Below the pieces are notes generated by a model, which worked only from the letters and a program-made list of their open reading frames with translations, searched no databases and had not been told where the DNA came from. DNA of 5,738 bases from Armatimonadota bacterium (GTDB lineage: Bacteria > Armatimonadota > Chthonomonadetes > Chthonomonadales > Chthonomonadaceae), in NCBI GenBank assembly GCA_026392135.1, contig JAPLCR010000670.1, positions 1 through 5,738 on the forward strand, read 5' to 3'. A program made the translations under genes and the position numbers. Shown here piece after piece: positions 1 to 5,576 of this stretch (positions are counted from its first letter, which is position 1; each line of letters begins with the position of its first letter).

Positions 1-71
1 CGTGCGCTGCCTTTGAGCGTTTTGGCGGTATCAATAAAGAGAGATTTGAGACCCTCGGTGAGTTCCATCAT
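1..71 (-). CDS. Transposase N-terminus, ISAzo13-like family (partial, runs off left edge)
   Basis: On the minus strand an AGGAG is followed by two adjacent ATG codons (69-71 and 66-68), then an open frame to the window edge. It reads MMELTEGLKSLFIDTAKTLK followed by GSAR. From memory of the family, ISAzo13-type transposases begin with a very similar stretch (ELTE.LK.LF..TAK.LKGSARR), which leads into an HTH region and a DDE catalytic domain, both outside this window. The second ATG gives a 7-base spacing from the AGGAG and may be the real start; the first gives only 4. Transposase would cut and rejoin the ends of its own insertion sequence. Only about 23 residues are visible, so intactness cannot be judged. 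The family call is a recollection of a short motif and is moderately sure. Confidence 0.55.
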   Translation of the reverse strand, partial: MMELTEGLKSLFIDTAKTLKGSA

Positions 72-126
72 GATACTCCTGCGTGTGATAGCAGGGTATT
101 CCACATTCAGTGGGACGATTTAATCA
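72..126. mobile_element. Probable outer end of the insertion sequence (boundary not fixed)
   Basis: The transposase is transcribed leftwards, so the terminal inverted repeat behind its start should fall in this short gap before the next gene. The minus strand contains GTCCCACTGAATGTGGAAT (about 97-115), which has the look of an IS terminal sequence. The matching other end is outside the window, so neither the inverted repeat nor a target duplication can be verified. I see no clear promoter for the rightward gene here. The boundary could be anywhere between roughly 105 and 126. Confidence 0.35.
76..80 (-). promoter_or_regulatory. Shine-Dalgarno of the transposase gene
   Basis: The minus strand reads AGGAG, 4 bases before the first ATG and 7 before the second. 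It supports a real translation start here, so the cut-off frame at the left edge is not random. Confidence 0.6.
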
Positions 127-669
127 TTGAGAGTCCCTAAGAAAGCGACCAAAGATTACTTTAACGGTCAAGAGTATGATGATTCTGATATCTGGTATTA
201 CGAAAATGCCGAGAAGTTATTGGAAGAGGTTGCCAAAGTTGTTGAGGAGTACACTGAACTTTTCACAGGGCAATCTATCGACCTAAAGAAAATTGAGCGA
301 GACAGTATGCAAAAAGATTGCGATAACTATCTTGCAGGGCTAAACAAACAGCGCAACGCATATGCCTTCATTGAAATGCGAGATACACCGAACGGGCGCA
401 TGGCTTACATGAAATCTTCGCGGTTACCTGTTTGGCGAGTGGTGAAACTGGCGAAATCCTACAACATGGACGCGGGAAAGACAGCCGCCTACTGGGGCGA
501 ACACCGCTCTAAAGAGTGGGTGGAGTTCGCGCTTGCGTACTATCGGGACTTTCCAGAGGAAATTGACGCTCTTATTCAGGCTTCCGAGCAGGTCGCATTT
601 GAAACGCTTCAACAGAAACTTCCCCAACTAGAGCGGATTACTGCGCCTATTGAAGGGGAGGCGGAATGA
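127..669 (+). CDS. DUF433-type antitoxin with long N-terminal extension
   Basis: Likely antitoxin of a two-gene module, expected to bind and neutralise the nuclease encoded next to it and perhaps repress the pair. Residues about 82-150 match the DUF433 pattern: RDTPNGRMAYMKSSRLPVW (85-103) is the equivalent of the family's 'tP...G.p.i.GtRipV' core. It is followed by a helical region (TAAYW, 119-123) and ALAYYRDFPEEID (135-147), the usual end of the domain. The fold is winged-helix-like in known members. Residues 1-80 are an acidic, helical extension that I do not recognise; ordinary DUF433 proteins are much shorter. The start is weak. TTG at 127 follows an in-frame TAA at 121-123, has no good Shine-Dalgarno (only GGGA 112-115), and lies beside an insertion-sequence end. 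A later start, such as ATG at residue 61, is possible and would still keep the domain. The stop overlaps the next start as ATGA. Confidence 0.7.
   Translation: MRVPKKATKDYFNGQEYDDSDIWYYENAEKLLEEVAKVVEEYTELFTGQSIDLKKIERDSMQKDCDNYLAGLNKQRNAYAFIEMRDTPNGRMAYMKSSRLPVWRVVKLAKSYNMDAGKTAAYWGEHRSKEWVEFALAYYRDFPEEIDALIQASEQVAFETLQQKLPQLERITAPIEGEAE
655..661 (+). promoter_or_regulatory. Shine-Dalgarno of the toxin gene, inside the antitoxin gene
   Basis: GGGGAGG lies 4 bases before ATG 666, within the last codons of the upstream gene. This fixes the toxin start and indicates translational coupling between antitoxin and toxin. Confidence 0.7.
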
Positions 670-1046
670 GTTTGCGACTGATGCTCGACGAGAGCATCTC
701 CCCAAAGGTAGCGGAGCAGATATGTCTGAAGAGACCAGATATTCCCATCGAAAGTTTGCATACTTGGCGTCAGGGCGCGTATCTTGGGACATTGGATGCG
801 CGGTTGTTGGAGTTATTGCACGAAGAGAATTGGCTTCTGGTCACTTTCGACACGCAGATACTTGCCGAACAGGTCGCTTTATTTGATGGAAGCGTCGCCT
901 TTAGCGGAATCCTTTTTGTAGACGAGCGCACTATCCCATCCAATGATTTCGGTAACCTCACGCTATCCCTGACAGCCTTTTGGGACGAATATGCTGAACA
1001 GAGTTGGCAAGGGAGATACGCATTTTTAGAACGTGCAAAACGATAA
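666..1046 (+). CDS. DUF5615 family PIN-like nuclease (VapC-like toxin)
   Basis: Likely toxin of the pair, a small PIN-like ribonuclease of the DUF5615/Mut7-C-related group. At 126 residues the length fits the family. Visible acidic motifs are LDES at 7-10 (Asp8, Glu9, the first metal-ligand strand), TLDARLLEL at 42-50 (Asp44, the family's 'sDeeil..a' motif), and LLVTFD at 57-62 (Asp62, equivalent to 'vlvTrD'). A fourth acidic site, Asp86-Glu87, follows the hydrophobic strand GILFV. All the expected acidic positions are present, so the active site looks intact. The usual 'TrDkDF' is relaxed to TFDTQI, which may be natural divergence. The gene overlaps the antitoxin by 4 bases (ATGA) and has a strong ribosome binding site, the normal arrangement for DUF433-DUF5615 modules. 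RNA substrate and toxicity are inferred from family membership only. Confidence 0.75.
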   Translation: MSLRLMLDESISPKVAEQICLKRPDIPIESLHTWRQGAYLGTLDARLLELLHEENWLLVTFDTQILAEQVALFDGSVAFSGILFVDERTIPSNDFGNLTLSLTAFWDEYAEQSWQGRYAFLERAKR

Positions 1047-1109
1047 AACCTCAACTGATTAGGAGATACTGACATAGCAGAAAAATAAAAACAGGCTGGC
1101 CTATCCGAA
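1047..1109 (+). other. Intergenic stretch with orphan Shine-Dalgarno and decayed-looking codons
   Basis: An AGGAG at 1061-1065 has no start codon at normal distance; 8 bases on, at 1074, is ATA. That ATA is in frame with the ATG of the following gene at 1110. The codons between read I-A-E-K-stop-K-Q-A-G-L-S-E, with TAA at 1086-1088. If ATA were ATG and TAA a sense codon, the next gene would gain a natural-looking 12-residue N-terminus with a perfect ribosome binding site. No terminator is seen; the 4-base inverted repeat at 1093-1102 is too small. Confidence 0.35.
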
Positions 1110-1730
1110 ATGGAGTACAGAGTTCTTTTCCATGCGTGTCGAGATGTCCCACCCGCAAAAAAAGATTATCGCGTTAACGACTTTGTGGAGAACCTTGTGC
1201 TAACAGTGGTGGATTTTATGACACGCACGAAGGCGGTCGAAAGAGCAATGCAACACTTTGAAGTATACGCTAAGAAAGACGCCCCCGATTTATTGGGCTT
1301 GAAGGCTCTTTTATCGCAGTACGCTGACGACAAGGTAGGAAACACGGTTTTGGCGCAACGCCTTTGGGGATATAATATGTGGACGCGGGCGGCAATGCTA
1401 CGGCGACTAATAGGCTTTTTTGAAGAAGAGGGGGTCGCGAATCAAGAAGGACTGGCGCAATGGGCGATGGACGCGCAGTTCAAAACCCATTTTGAAGGTA
1501 GAGTTAAAGGACTAGGTTATGCTGTTTTTAATTGGCTAGTGATGCGGCAAGGCGTGGAGACAATCAAACCGGACGTACATATCTTACGATTTATTCAATC
1601 AACTATTGGCAGACGCATAGATGAGAAGGTTGCGGTAGAATCTTTGGTTAGTATCGCTAAAGAATTGGGTATTCCAGCGTACAAACTAGATTGGGCGATT
1701 TGGGAAGCAAGTAGGGAAACCTCTGGCTAG
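1110..1730 (+). CDS. Divergent HhH-GPD (endonuclease III-fold) family protein
   Basis: A 206-residue, mostly helical protein that I read as a member of the HhH-GPD base-excision superfamily. The signature region is residues 128-162: FEGRVKGLGYAVFNWLV, then IKPDVHILRFI. It corresponds to the hairpin (GVGRKTA in endonuclease III) and the catalytic-Asp loop (VDTHIFRV). Asp155 matches the conserved general Asp. The position of the endonuclease III lysine is Ala137, so bifunctional lyase chemistry is not expected; the protein could be a monofunctional glycosylase or a DNA-binding relative without catalysis. No cysteine cluster for an iron-sulphur site is present at the C-terminus. The only ATG with an open frame is 1110; an in-frame TAA at 1086 blocks extension, and there is no good Shine-Dalgarno. 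Substrate unknown. The next gene starts 5 bases after its stop. Confidence 0.55.
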   Translation: MEYRVLFHACRDVPPAKKDYRVNDFVENLVLTVVDFMTRTKAVERAMQHFEVYAKKDAPDLLGLKALLSQYADDKVGNTVLAQRLWGYNMWTRAAMLRRLIGFFEEEGVANQEGLAQWAMDAQFKTHFEGRVKGLGYAVFNWLVMRQGVETIKPDVHILRFIQSTIGRRIDEKVAVESLVSIAKELGIPAYKLDWAIWEASRETSG

Positions 1731-1735
1731 ATTGG

Positions 1736-4213
1736 ATGTATATGAAGAAAACCAACACAAAATGGGCGCTAATTCTCGCTTTCGCTACGCTCTCCGCGAT
1801 AGCCTTCGCAGACGCGCCACCCAAACAGATGACGTATGAGCGCGACATACTCCCGCTCTTGCGGACGCGCTGTCTCGGCTGTCACGGAGCGGGGATGGCG
1901 CAGGCGGGGCTGGATTTGCGGACGCTAGGAAGCGCGTTGCAGGGCGGAAACTTCGGCGCGGCACTTGTCGTCGGGAAGCCGGAGGCGAGTCGCCTCTACA
2001 CCGCCGTAAAGTCCGGCAAAATGCCGCCCAATCCCGCCAAACTCTCCCCCTCCGAAATCCAGACCATAGCCAGATGGATAGAACTCGGCGCGAAAGGACG
2101 CGCAAAAGAGGGCGGTCACTGGGCGTTTCGCGCTCCCTTACTCCCCCCGATACCCGCCGTTCGCGCCGCCAATCCCATAGACTCGTTTATCGGAAGCGCG
2201 TTGCAGAAGAGCGGACTCTCCCTCTCGCCACGCACCGATAAGCGAACCCTCCTGCGCCGTCTTACCTACGACCTTATCGGGCTACCGCCTACCGCGAAAG
2301 AGATAACGGACTTCCTCGCCGACACTGCGCCGAACGCCTATCAGAAGGCGGTGAATCGCCTATTAGAAGACCCGCGCTATGGGGAACGCTGGGCACGATA
2401 CTGGCTCGACACGGCAGGGTATGCCGACAGCGAAGGCGTTCTGCAAGAGGATAGAATTCGCTCGAACGCATGGAAGTACCGCGACTACGTTATCAAAAGC
2501 CTGAACGCCGACAAGCCCTACGACCGCTTTCTGAAAGAGCAAATAGCCGGGGATGAGATAAGCGGCTACCGCACCGCGAAGGCGTGGACTCCCGAAATAG
2601 AGGAGGCGGTCACGGCGACGGGCTTCCTGCGAACAGCGGTGGACGCGACTCGCGACGACTTCAACGAACACCAGTTCACCGAGTACCAGTACCGGATGCT
2701 GCACGACACGCAGACCATACTCGTCTCCTCAACCCTCGGCGTGACCCTACAGTGCGCCCGTTGCCACGACCACAAGTACGAGCCGCTTTCGCAGAAGGAC
2801 TACTATCGTGTACAAGGGGCACTTGCGGGGGCGATACGCCCGACAGGAAAACTCCTGCCCACCTACCGCCGTCAGATAGTCGCCGCGACAACGGCGGAGC
2901 AGGCACGCGCAAAAGAGGTCAACGCACAAGTGGATACTGCGATTCAAGGTTTGGCGCAACGAGAGCAAAAGCTCCTCGCGAACTACAAGCCAGTGTACAA
3001 AGCCAAGTTCAAGACCGCTGCCGACCCCGACAACGCCACTCTCGCGAAGACCTTCGAGGAGTTCCGCAAGGAGAGCGAGACGATAGCGAAAGCGCGGACT
3101 CAGGAGGAGGCGAAGCGCATCCCGTTGGAAGAGATCCGCGCCCTCTACGACCAAGATACCGCTCCGCCAACGACCCACATTCTTCTGCGCGGTGAATATA
3201 CCAAATTCGGAGACCCCGTAGAACCCGGCGTTCCCGCCATTCTCAACGACCCAAAACATCCCTTCACCCTGCCGCCAATCGCCAAAGATGCGAACACTAC
3301 CGGACGACGCTCCGCCCTCGCGGACTGGATAGCGCGTCCCGATAACCCCCTGACAGCGCGTGTACTCGTCAATCGGGTGTGGGCGCACCACTTTGGCGTG
3401 GGGATAGTCGCCTCGCCCGACAACTTTGGACGCTCCGGAAAAGCCCCAACGCACCCCGAACTGCTGGACTGGCTGGCGTGTCAGTTTGTGAAGGGCGTTG
3501 GCGGCGGCAAAGCGTGGACGCTGAGAGCCCTGCATCGCCTTATCCTGACAAGCGATACCTACTGCCAAACCTCCGCCGATCGCCCCGACTGCGCGAAACG
3601 AGACCCCGAAGACCGCCTGCTCTGGCGACAGCGGACGCGCCGACTGGAAGCCGAAGCGATTCGCGACGGCATTCTCGCCACGACGGGAACCCTCGATACG
3701 AAAATGTTCGGCACTCCCGTCAGCAACGACCTGACAGGCACGGGCGAAGTCGTGGTTGCAGGAGAGGAGTTGGGGGGGCGACGCGCTATCTACCTGCTCG
3801 TGCGGAGGTCATTGCCCGTCACCTTCCTGAACGTATTCGACAGCCCCGTGATGGAGACGAACTGCACCCGCAGAACGACCTCCACCACTGCGACGCAAGC
3901 CCTGACTCTCCTGAACAGCAGGTTTATGACCACGCAAGCTGCCCACTTCGCGGAGCGCGTTCTGCGCGAAACGAAGGACGATAAACACCCCTCCGACTAC
4001 GAGGCGCTGAAAGGGCGAATCCGCAAAGCATATACGCTTGGGTTCGTGCGCCTTCCCACTGAGAGCGAGAGTAGGGCGGCGTTGGGCTTTGTGCAGGCGC
4101 AAACCCTTCGCTACGAACGGTCAGGCAAGCCGCGTGATGTCGCAATGCGTTCCGCCCTCGCCGACCTCTGCCTCGCGCTGTTGAGCGCGAACGAGTTTGT
4201 CTACATAGACTAG
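1736..4213 (+). CDS. Secreted PSCyt1-DUF1549-DUF1553 protein (planctomycete-type cytochrome)
   Basis: Exported 825-residue multidomain protein. Residues 1-25 form a signal peptide (KK, then WALILAFATLSAIAFA) with likely cleavage at AFA/DAPP. Residues about 33-120 are a PSCyt1 cytochrome-like domain: CLGCH (46-50) could bind haem c, with KMPP (95-98) supplying a Met ligand. DUF1549 spans about 145-365 and contains a second CxxCH, CARCHDHKYEP (340-350), typical of this domain. Residues 383-465 are a charged, probably coiled-coil linker. DUF1553 follows (about 525-790): ARVLVNRVWAHHFGVGIV, THPELLDWL and STTATQALTLLNSRF are family hallmarks, and the end ANEFVYID is the usual terminus. Function is unproven; such proteins are suspected to act in periplasmic redox or polysaccharide breakdown. 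Members usually sit beside a DUF1501 gene; none is seen here. The start is ATG 1736 or ATG 1742, both with weak ribosome binding sites. The gene is visibly GC-richer than the three genes before it. Confidence 0.9.
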   Translation: MYMKKTNTKWALILAFATLSAIAFADAPPKQMTYERDILPLLRTRCLGCHGAGMAQAGLDLRTLGSALQGGNFGAALVVGKPEASRLYTAVKSGKMPPNPAKLSPSEIQTIARWIELGAKGRAKEGGHWAFRAPLLPPIPAVRAANPIDSFIGSALQKSGLSLSPRTDKRTLLRRLTYDLIGLPPTAKEITDFLADTAPNAYQKAVNRLLEDPRYGERWARYWLDTAGYADSEGVLQEDRIRSNAWKYRDYVIKSLNADKPYDRFLKEQIAGDEISGYRTAKAWTPEIEEAVTATGFLRTAVDATRDDFNEHQFTEYQYRMLHDTQTILVSSTLGVTLQCARCHDHKYEPLSQKDYYRVQGALAGAIRPTGKLLPTYRRQIVAATTAEQARAKEVNAQVDTAIQGLAQREQKLLANYKPVYKAKFKTAADPDNATLAKTFEEFRKESETIAKARTQEEAKRIPLEEIRALYDQDTAPPTTHILLRGEYTKFGDPVEPGVPAILNDPKHPFTLPPIAKDANTTGRRSALADWIARPDNPLTARVLVNRVWAHHFGVGIVASPDNFGRSGKAPTHPELLDWLACQFVKGVGGGKAWTLRALHRLILTSDTYCQTSADRPDCAKRDPEDRLLWRQRTRRLEAEAIRDGILATTGTLDTKMFGTPVSNDLTGTGEVVVAGEELGGRRAIYLLVRRSLPVTFLNVFDSPVMETNCTRRTTSTTATQALTLLNSRFMTTQAAHFAERVLRETKDDKHPSDYEALKGRIRKAYTLGFVRLPTESESRAALGFVQAQTLRYERSGKPRDVAMRSALADLCLALLSANEFVYID
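1871..1885 (+). other. CxxCH haem-binding motif of the PSCyt1 domain
   Basis: These bases encode CLGCH, residues 46-50, directly after a signal peptide. The placement is as expected for covalent haem c attachment outside the cytoplasm. Confidence 0.75.
2753..2767 (+). other. Second CxxCH motif, within DUF1549
   Basis: These bases encode CARCH, residues 340-344, followed by DHKYEP. The motif is a family-conserved part of DUF1549. Whether it binds haem or another metal is not known from sequence. Confidence 0.65.
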
Positions 4214-4222
4214 GGGCTACAA

Positions 4223-5080
4223 ATGCCTGACCAACTGGAAAATAGAGGGGGGAAGTCGATTGTATTGAGTAGGTGGGAGCGGTGGCATATCAAGTGTTGC
4301 TTGAATAGTTTTGACGAGAAGACCCGCTTCAAAACAGTGGAGACGCTTTTGGAACAGGGAGAGCCGGGCTTGCGCTTGATGCTGGAACTGATGGATGAGT
4401 ACTCCCGTAGTCGAAGGCGGTACCATAATCTGATATTCTGCGTTCTGTTGTTTTATCTCGCCCCTACCCCACTCTCTACCGGGGCGCAGAAACTGTTGAT
4501 TTTTTTCATCTTCATCAATTTGTTTTTTGGTTATCGTCACTACTCACGCGCCTTCGAAACCGCCGCCGACACGCTGTCAAAACGTGGTGACATGAGGTTC
4601 ATACCGTTGTTTTTGAAGTACTGGGTAATAGGCTCTTCTGGGGAGGACGCAGATGGGGGATTTCTTGCGAAAATGCTTCCTCAAATGAAGTTGAAGGATT
4701 CCGCTCTTCTAAAGCCTGAACACCGTAGGAAATTAAACAGGCATCTGTTTTTCGCGCCGATAAAGCGGAGAGTGAAAACTACAGATTTGAGGTTATCGAT
4801 ACTGAAAGCCTACGAGCAGGTAGGGGATGCCTCCGCACTTGAGGCAGTCGAGGAGTTGCTGACCAAGAACATAGATGCAAAACTACGGGACGCGGCGGAG
4901 ACCTGCCTTCTCTACCTCAAGCAGAACGTCGGGCGAGTGGCGGAGGTGCAGACCCTGCTTCACTCCTCCGCGCTCCCCGATAAGCCGGAGGAGTTGCTCC
5001 GCCCCGCTAGGGAGAGGCACGAAGAGGAGTCTCTGCTACGCCCCGCCATGTCGCCGTCTCGCGAGAGTGAGAATGAGTAG
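4223..5080 (+). CDS. Two-TM membrane protein with HEAT-like cytosolic region
   Basis: Not recognised as a named family. The 285-residue protein has a soluble helical N-terminus (1-65) containing a HEAT-like pair: FDEKTRFKTVETLLEQGEPG, then a second helix LRLMLELMDEY. An arginine-rich turn (SRSRRR) follows, then two hydrophobic segments, about 68-82 and 89-104, which probably form a membrane hairpin. Residues 107-135 and 188-235 look like further HEAT/armadillo-type helices (LRLSILKAYEQVGDASALEAVEELL, then AKLRDAAETCLLYL). The tail (250-285) is charged, Pro/Arg/Glu-rich and contains LLRPA twice, 13 residues apart. HEAT repeats normally bind other proteins, so a scaffold role is plausible but unproven. 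ATG 4223 lies 9 bases after the preceding stop, with a poor GGGGC ribosome binding site, suggesting co-transcription with the exported cytochrome-like protein. No signal peptide is present. Confidence 0.65.
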   Translation: MPDQLENRGGKSIVLSRWERWHIKCCLNSFDEKTRFKTVETLLEQGEPGLRLMLELMDEYSRSRRRYHNLIFCVLLFYLAPTPLSTGAQKLLIFFIFINLFFGYRHYSRAFETAADTLSKRGDMRFIPLFLKYWVIGSSGEDADGGFLAKMLPQMKLKDSALLKPEHRRKLNRHLFFAPIKRRVKTTDLRLSILKAYEQVGDASALEAVEELLTKNIDAKLRDAAETCLLYLKQNVGRVAEVQTLLHSSALPDKPEELLRPARERHEEESLLRPAMSPSRESENE

Positions 5081-5099
5081 GGAGAGATACAAAGAGGTG
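5081..5099. other. 19-base gap between convergent genes, no terminator
   Basis: The stops of the + strand membrane-protein gene and the - strand small protein gene lie 19 bases apart. I see no hairpin with a T-run on either strand, so the two transcripts probably run into each other and overlap at their 3' ends. Confidence 0.6.
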
Positions 5100-5564
5100 T
5101 CACGCATCAAACGTCAATTCAAGCGAGCCGTCTAGCGGCACGGCACTCCACTGTGCAGCAAGGCTCTCATACGCGGCGCGAATCGTAGCGAGATGGTCTT
5201 CCGTAATCACCATGCTACCCGCTAGCTGTTCACGCACAAGCACCAATGTATCCTCAGGAGAGAGGCTACCCGACCTCTCAAGTTGTATCAGGCTGACAAT
5301 CATCTCCGCTTGCCCCGCCTCTAGGGGTAGCGGGCGCGTTTTGCCGGTTTCGGGGTCTTTGCGCCCGAAGTCATCAATCTCCCACCCTCGCGCCATTAGC
5401 CCATAAAAGGCGTTTTTCATGCCGAAGGTCGTTTCGACAGCGTAGTGCGTCAGGTCGTGGAAAACAAAAAACTCGCTTGCGCGGAAGAACTCGCTCGCCT
5501 GATTCCCGCGCACCCAGGTAATTGTGTACTTGCCGTCATTGCCTTTGTGGAATCGCACTTGCAT
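5100..5564 (-). CDS. Uncharacterised protein with HDLTHYAVE motif
   Basis: A 154-residue cytoplasmic protein with no signal peptide or membrane segment. I do not know a named domain for it, though the motif pattern looks like a conserved family of hypothetical proteins. The N-terminus (1-35) looks beta-rich. Then comes HDLTHYAVE (36-44) with His36, Asp37, His40 and Glu44, spaced like a metal or acid-base site. It is followed by a short aromatic helix (FYGLMARGWEIDDFG, 53-67) and a Pro-rich loop, then helices 83-98 and 103-137 with heptad-like Leu, Ile and Val. Two near copies of SEFF at 24-27 and 30-33 look like an 18-base local duplication. The start is secure: ATG 5564 has AGGAG 7 bases upstream, overlapping the stop of the tRNA-modification gene before it, so the two are probably translationally coupled. 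A link to tRNA modification is only suggested by this arrangement. Confidence 0.7.
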   Translation of the reverse strand: MQVRFHKGNDGKYTITWVRGNQASEFFRASEFFVFHDLTHYAVETTFGMKNAFYGLMARGWEIDDFGRKDPETGKTRPLPLEAGQAEMIVSLIQLERSGSLSPEDTLVLVREQLAGSMVITEDHLATIRAAYESLAAQWSAVPLDGSLELTFDA

Positions 5565-5571
5565 CTGCGTA

Positions 5572-5576
5572 CTCCT
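5572..5576 (-). promoter_or_regulatory. Shine-Dalgarno overlapping the upstream stop codon
   Basis: On the minus strand AGGAG begins on the A of the upstream TAG stop (5575-5577) and sits 7 bases before ATG 5564. The overlap fixes the downstream start and suggests that ribosomes finishing the first gene assist initiation on the second. Confidence 0.7.

Noticed and set aside
770..1075. Minus-strand open frame opposite the toxin gene
   Set aside because: It mirrors the DUF5615 gene, whose motifs, start and overlap with the antitoxin are convincing.
1093..1102. Inverted repeat AGGC-TG-GCCT next to an A-rich stretch, considered as a leftward terminator
   Set aside because: The stem is four base pairs with a two-base loop, too small to form a terminator, and no minus-strand gene ends here.
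2584..3195. Overlapping + strand frame with an Arg/Ser/Pro-rich product
   Set aside because: It is a shifted-frame reading of the DUF1549 and linker region with typical low-complexity shadow composition.
2747..3568. Long open frame on the minus strand (273 residues) inside the large exported-protein gene
   Set aside because: It lies fully antisense to a gene with clear family motifs throughout, shows no recognisable domain and has no ribosome binding site worth noting; long antisense frames are expected in GC-rich coding DNA.
4875..5135. + strand open frame over the end of the membrane-protein gene
   Set aside because: It is a shifted reading with Arg/Ser-rich composition and no start signal, and it crosses into the convergent gene.
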